Origin: Lachnospiraceae bacterium UBA1778
GTDB lineage: Bacteria; Bacillota; Clostridia; Lachnospirales; Lachnospiraceae
Length of the DNA stretch: 14,783 nucleotides
Direction of reading: 5' to 3'
Assembly (NCBI GenBank): GCA_002315255.1
Contig: DCGM01000108.1
Location: 1-14,783 of the forward strand
Below are positions 13,705 through 14,783 of this stretch, piece by piece. The position numbers and the translations under genes were made by a program. Below the pieces are notes generated by a model that was given only the letters and a program-made list of their open reading frames with translations, had not been told where the DNA came from and did no database searches. Within the stretch, counting starts at the first letter, position 1, and every line of letters starts with the position of its first letter.

Positions 13705-14783
13705 TCAAATAAGCAACTCTTTTATCGTCGATAAAAGCTCCTCCAATACATCTAAAACAGGCTTTTTCCCGATTTTGTGGAAGTCGCGCTCGTTCCATAA
13801 GAGCCCCGGCGTCTCTCCCGGGAGGAATCGCATCTTTCCGTCCATCTTTTCAATGAGGACCGGAATCTGTTCGTTCCGCACGCGGGCGAACGGCACAAAC
13901 TTAAAGCGGAGCTCCGTTTCATTGCCTTTGACTTCGGAGAGATAGACCGATTTCGCCATAGCCCGGAGGAGTGCGACACGCGCCAGATTCTCCACCTGCC
14001 GCGGCACATCGCCATAGCGGTCCTGAAGCTCGTCGAGGAGACTCTGACGGTCTTCTTCCGTCTGAAGGAACGAAATCTTTTTATAGACTTCAAGTTTTAA
14101 GCTTTCATTCGGGATATACCAAGTCGGGACAAAGGCGTCTACGCGGACGTCGAGAAGCGTCTCAAACGCCTCTTCGGGTGCGTGTCCGTCTTTTGCAGTC
14201 TGGACAGCTTCCGCCAGCATCTTACAGTAAAGATCATAGCCGACGAGCGACATGTGGCCTGACTGCGCATTGCCTAAAACAGTGCCGGCGCCTCGGATTT
14301 CCAGGTCTTCCATCGCGATCCGGATTCCGCTTCCGAGCTCTGTAAACTGCCGGATCGCTTCGAGCCGCTTCTGCGAATCTTCCGTCAATGCGTGATTCTT
14401 CCGATACATGACGAACGCATACGCCTGCCGGGTCGACCGTCCGACACGCCCGCGGAGCTGATAAAGCTGGGAAAGTCCGTAGCGCTCCGCGTCGTGGATG
14501 ATGATTGTGTTCACGTTCGGAATGTCGAGTCCGGTTTCGATAATCGTCGTCGAAACCAGCACGTCGATCTCGCCCTGGATAAATGAAAGCATCCGGTTCT
14601 CAAGCTCGCGCTCGCTCATCTTTCCGTGCGCATAGGAGACGACCGCATCCGGCACCAGGTTCTGGACCTTTGCCGCGATTTCAGAGATATCCTGTACGCG
14701 GTTATACACATAATAGACCTGTCCGCCGCGCCCGATCTCGCGGGAAATCGCTTCGCGGACCAGCTCCTCGGAATACTCCATCA
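13705..14783 (-). CDS. mfd: Mfd, transcription-repair coupling factor (C-terminal part; 5' end outside the window)
   Basis: Mfd is an ATP-driven translocase that removes RNA polymerase stalled at lesions and recruits UvrA. About 359 codons of the C-terminal end are present, of a protein normally near 1,150 residues. Seen are the second half of the RecG-like motor, with AHGKMSERELE (51-61 counted from the first complete Met codon at 14781), STTIIETGLDIPNVNTIII (77-95) and motif VI QLYQLRGRVGRS (105-116). Next is the conserved LEIRGAGTVLGNAQSGHMS (160-178), which in this protein continues into the translocation-in-repair motif area. The rest is the C-terminal TRCF domain that masks UvrA binding. 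The gene ends with TGA at 13705, and the next gene follows after 79 bp. No frameshift is visible. uvrB and uvrA, its functional partners, lie about 11 kb downstream on the same strand. Confidence 0.97.
   Translation of the reverse strand, partial: MEYSEELVREAISREIGRGGQVYYVYNRVQDISEIAAKVQNLVPDAVVSYAHGKMSERELENRMLSFIQGEIDVLVSTTIIETGLDIPNVNTIIIHDAERYGLSQLYQLRGRVGRSTRQAYAFVMYRKNHALTEDSQKRLEAIRQFTELGSGIRIAMEDLEIRGAGTVLGNAQSGHMSLVGYDLYCKMLAEAVQTAKDGHAPEEAFETLLDVRVDAFVPTWYIPNESLKLEVYKKISFLQTEEDRQSLLDELQDRYGDVPRQVENLARVALLRAMAKSVYLSEVKGNETELRFKFVPFARVRNEQIPVLIEKMDGKMRFLPGETPGLLWNERDFHKIGKKPVLDVLEELLSTIKELLI

Overview
The window looks like a housekeeping segment of a Gram-positive, low-to-mid GC Firmicute, most likely a Clostridia/Lachnospiraceae-type bacterium. 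This is inferred from AGGAGG-type ribosome binding sites, an MsmX/UgpC-type sugar-transport ATPase, a PucR/CdaR-type regulator, a eukaryote-like (type 2) isoleucyl-tRNA synthetase, and a parvulin-like lipoprotein directly behind mfd. The species cannot be told from the sequence. All nine supported genes lie on the minus strand, so transcription runs from high to low coordinates. No tRNA, rRNA, CRISPR array, insertion sequence, prophage gene or integrase is visible.

Layout in the direction of transcription. (1) 14783-13705 holds the C-terminal part of mfd, the transcription-repair coupling factor. It is followed 79 bp later by a secreted parvulin-like lipoprotein (13625-12291) that ends at a strong intrinsic terminator (12238-12269). 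(2) ileS (12170-9006) has a short leader with competing helices and no T-box. (3) glgP, glycogen phosphorylase (8907-6442), ends at a second strong terminator (6375-6402). (4) A stand-alone carbohydrate ABC-transporter ATPase (6183-5083) ends at a third strong terminator (5003-5033). (5) A 312-bp spacer holds three 22-bp tandem repeats, an 8-bp-arm palindrome and a promoter. (6) From that promoter run a PucR/CdaR-family regulator (4770-3688) and, 18 bp later, a membrane-anchored S41 processing protease (3669-2461). (7) After a 132-bp spacer with two hairpins comes uvrB (2328-349), then the first 77 codons of uvrA (232-1).

Functionally the window combines DNA repair (mfd, uvrB, uvrA: recognition of lesions and of stalled RNA polymerase), storage-carbohydrate use and sugar uptake (glgP, MsmX-like ATPase), envelope protein quality control (parvulin-like lipoprotein, S41 protease), translation (ileS) and one regulator of unknown ligand. 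Two start codons were chosen downstream of the longest possible ones because a clear ribosome binding site (and, for the lipoprotein, the signal peptide) marks the inner ATG.

I did not find an undescribed multi-gene system. The points most worth checking are non-coding: the palindrome and repeats before the regulator, the competing helices before ileS, and the structured or repeated spacers around uvrB. The unusual architecture of the parvulin-like lipoprotein is also worth a look.
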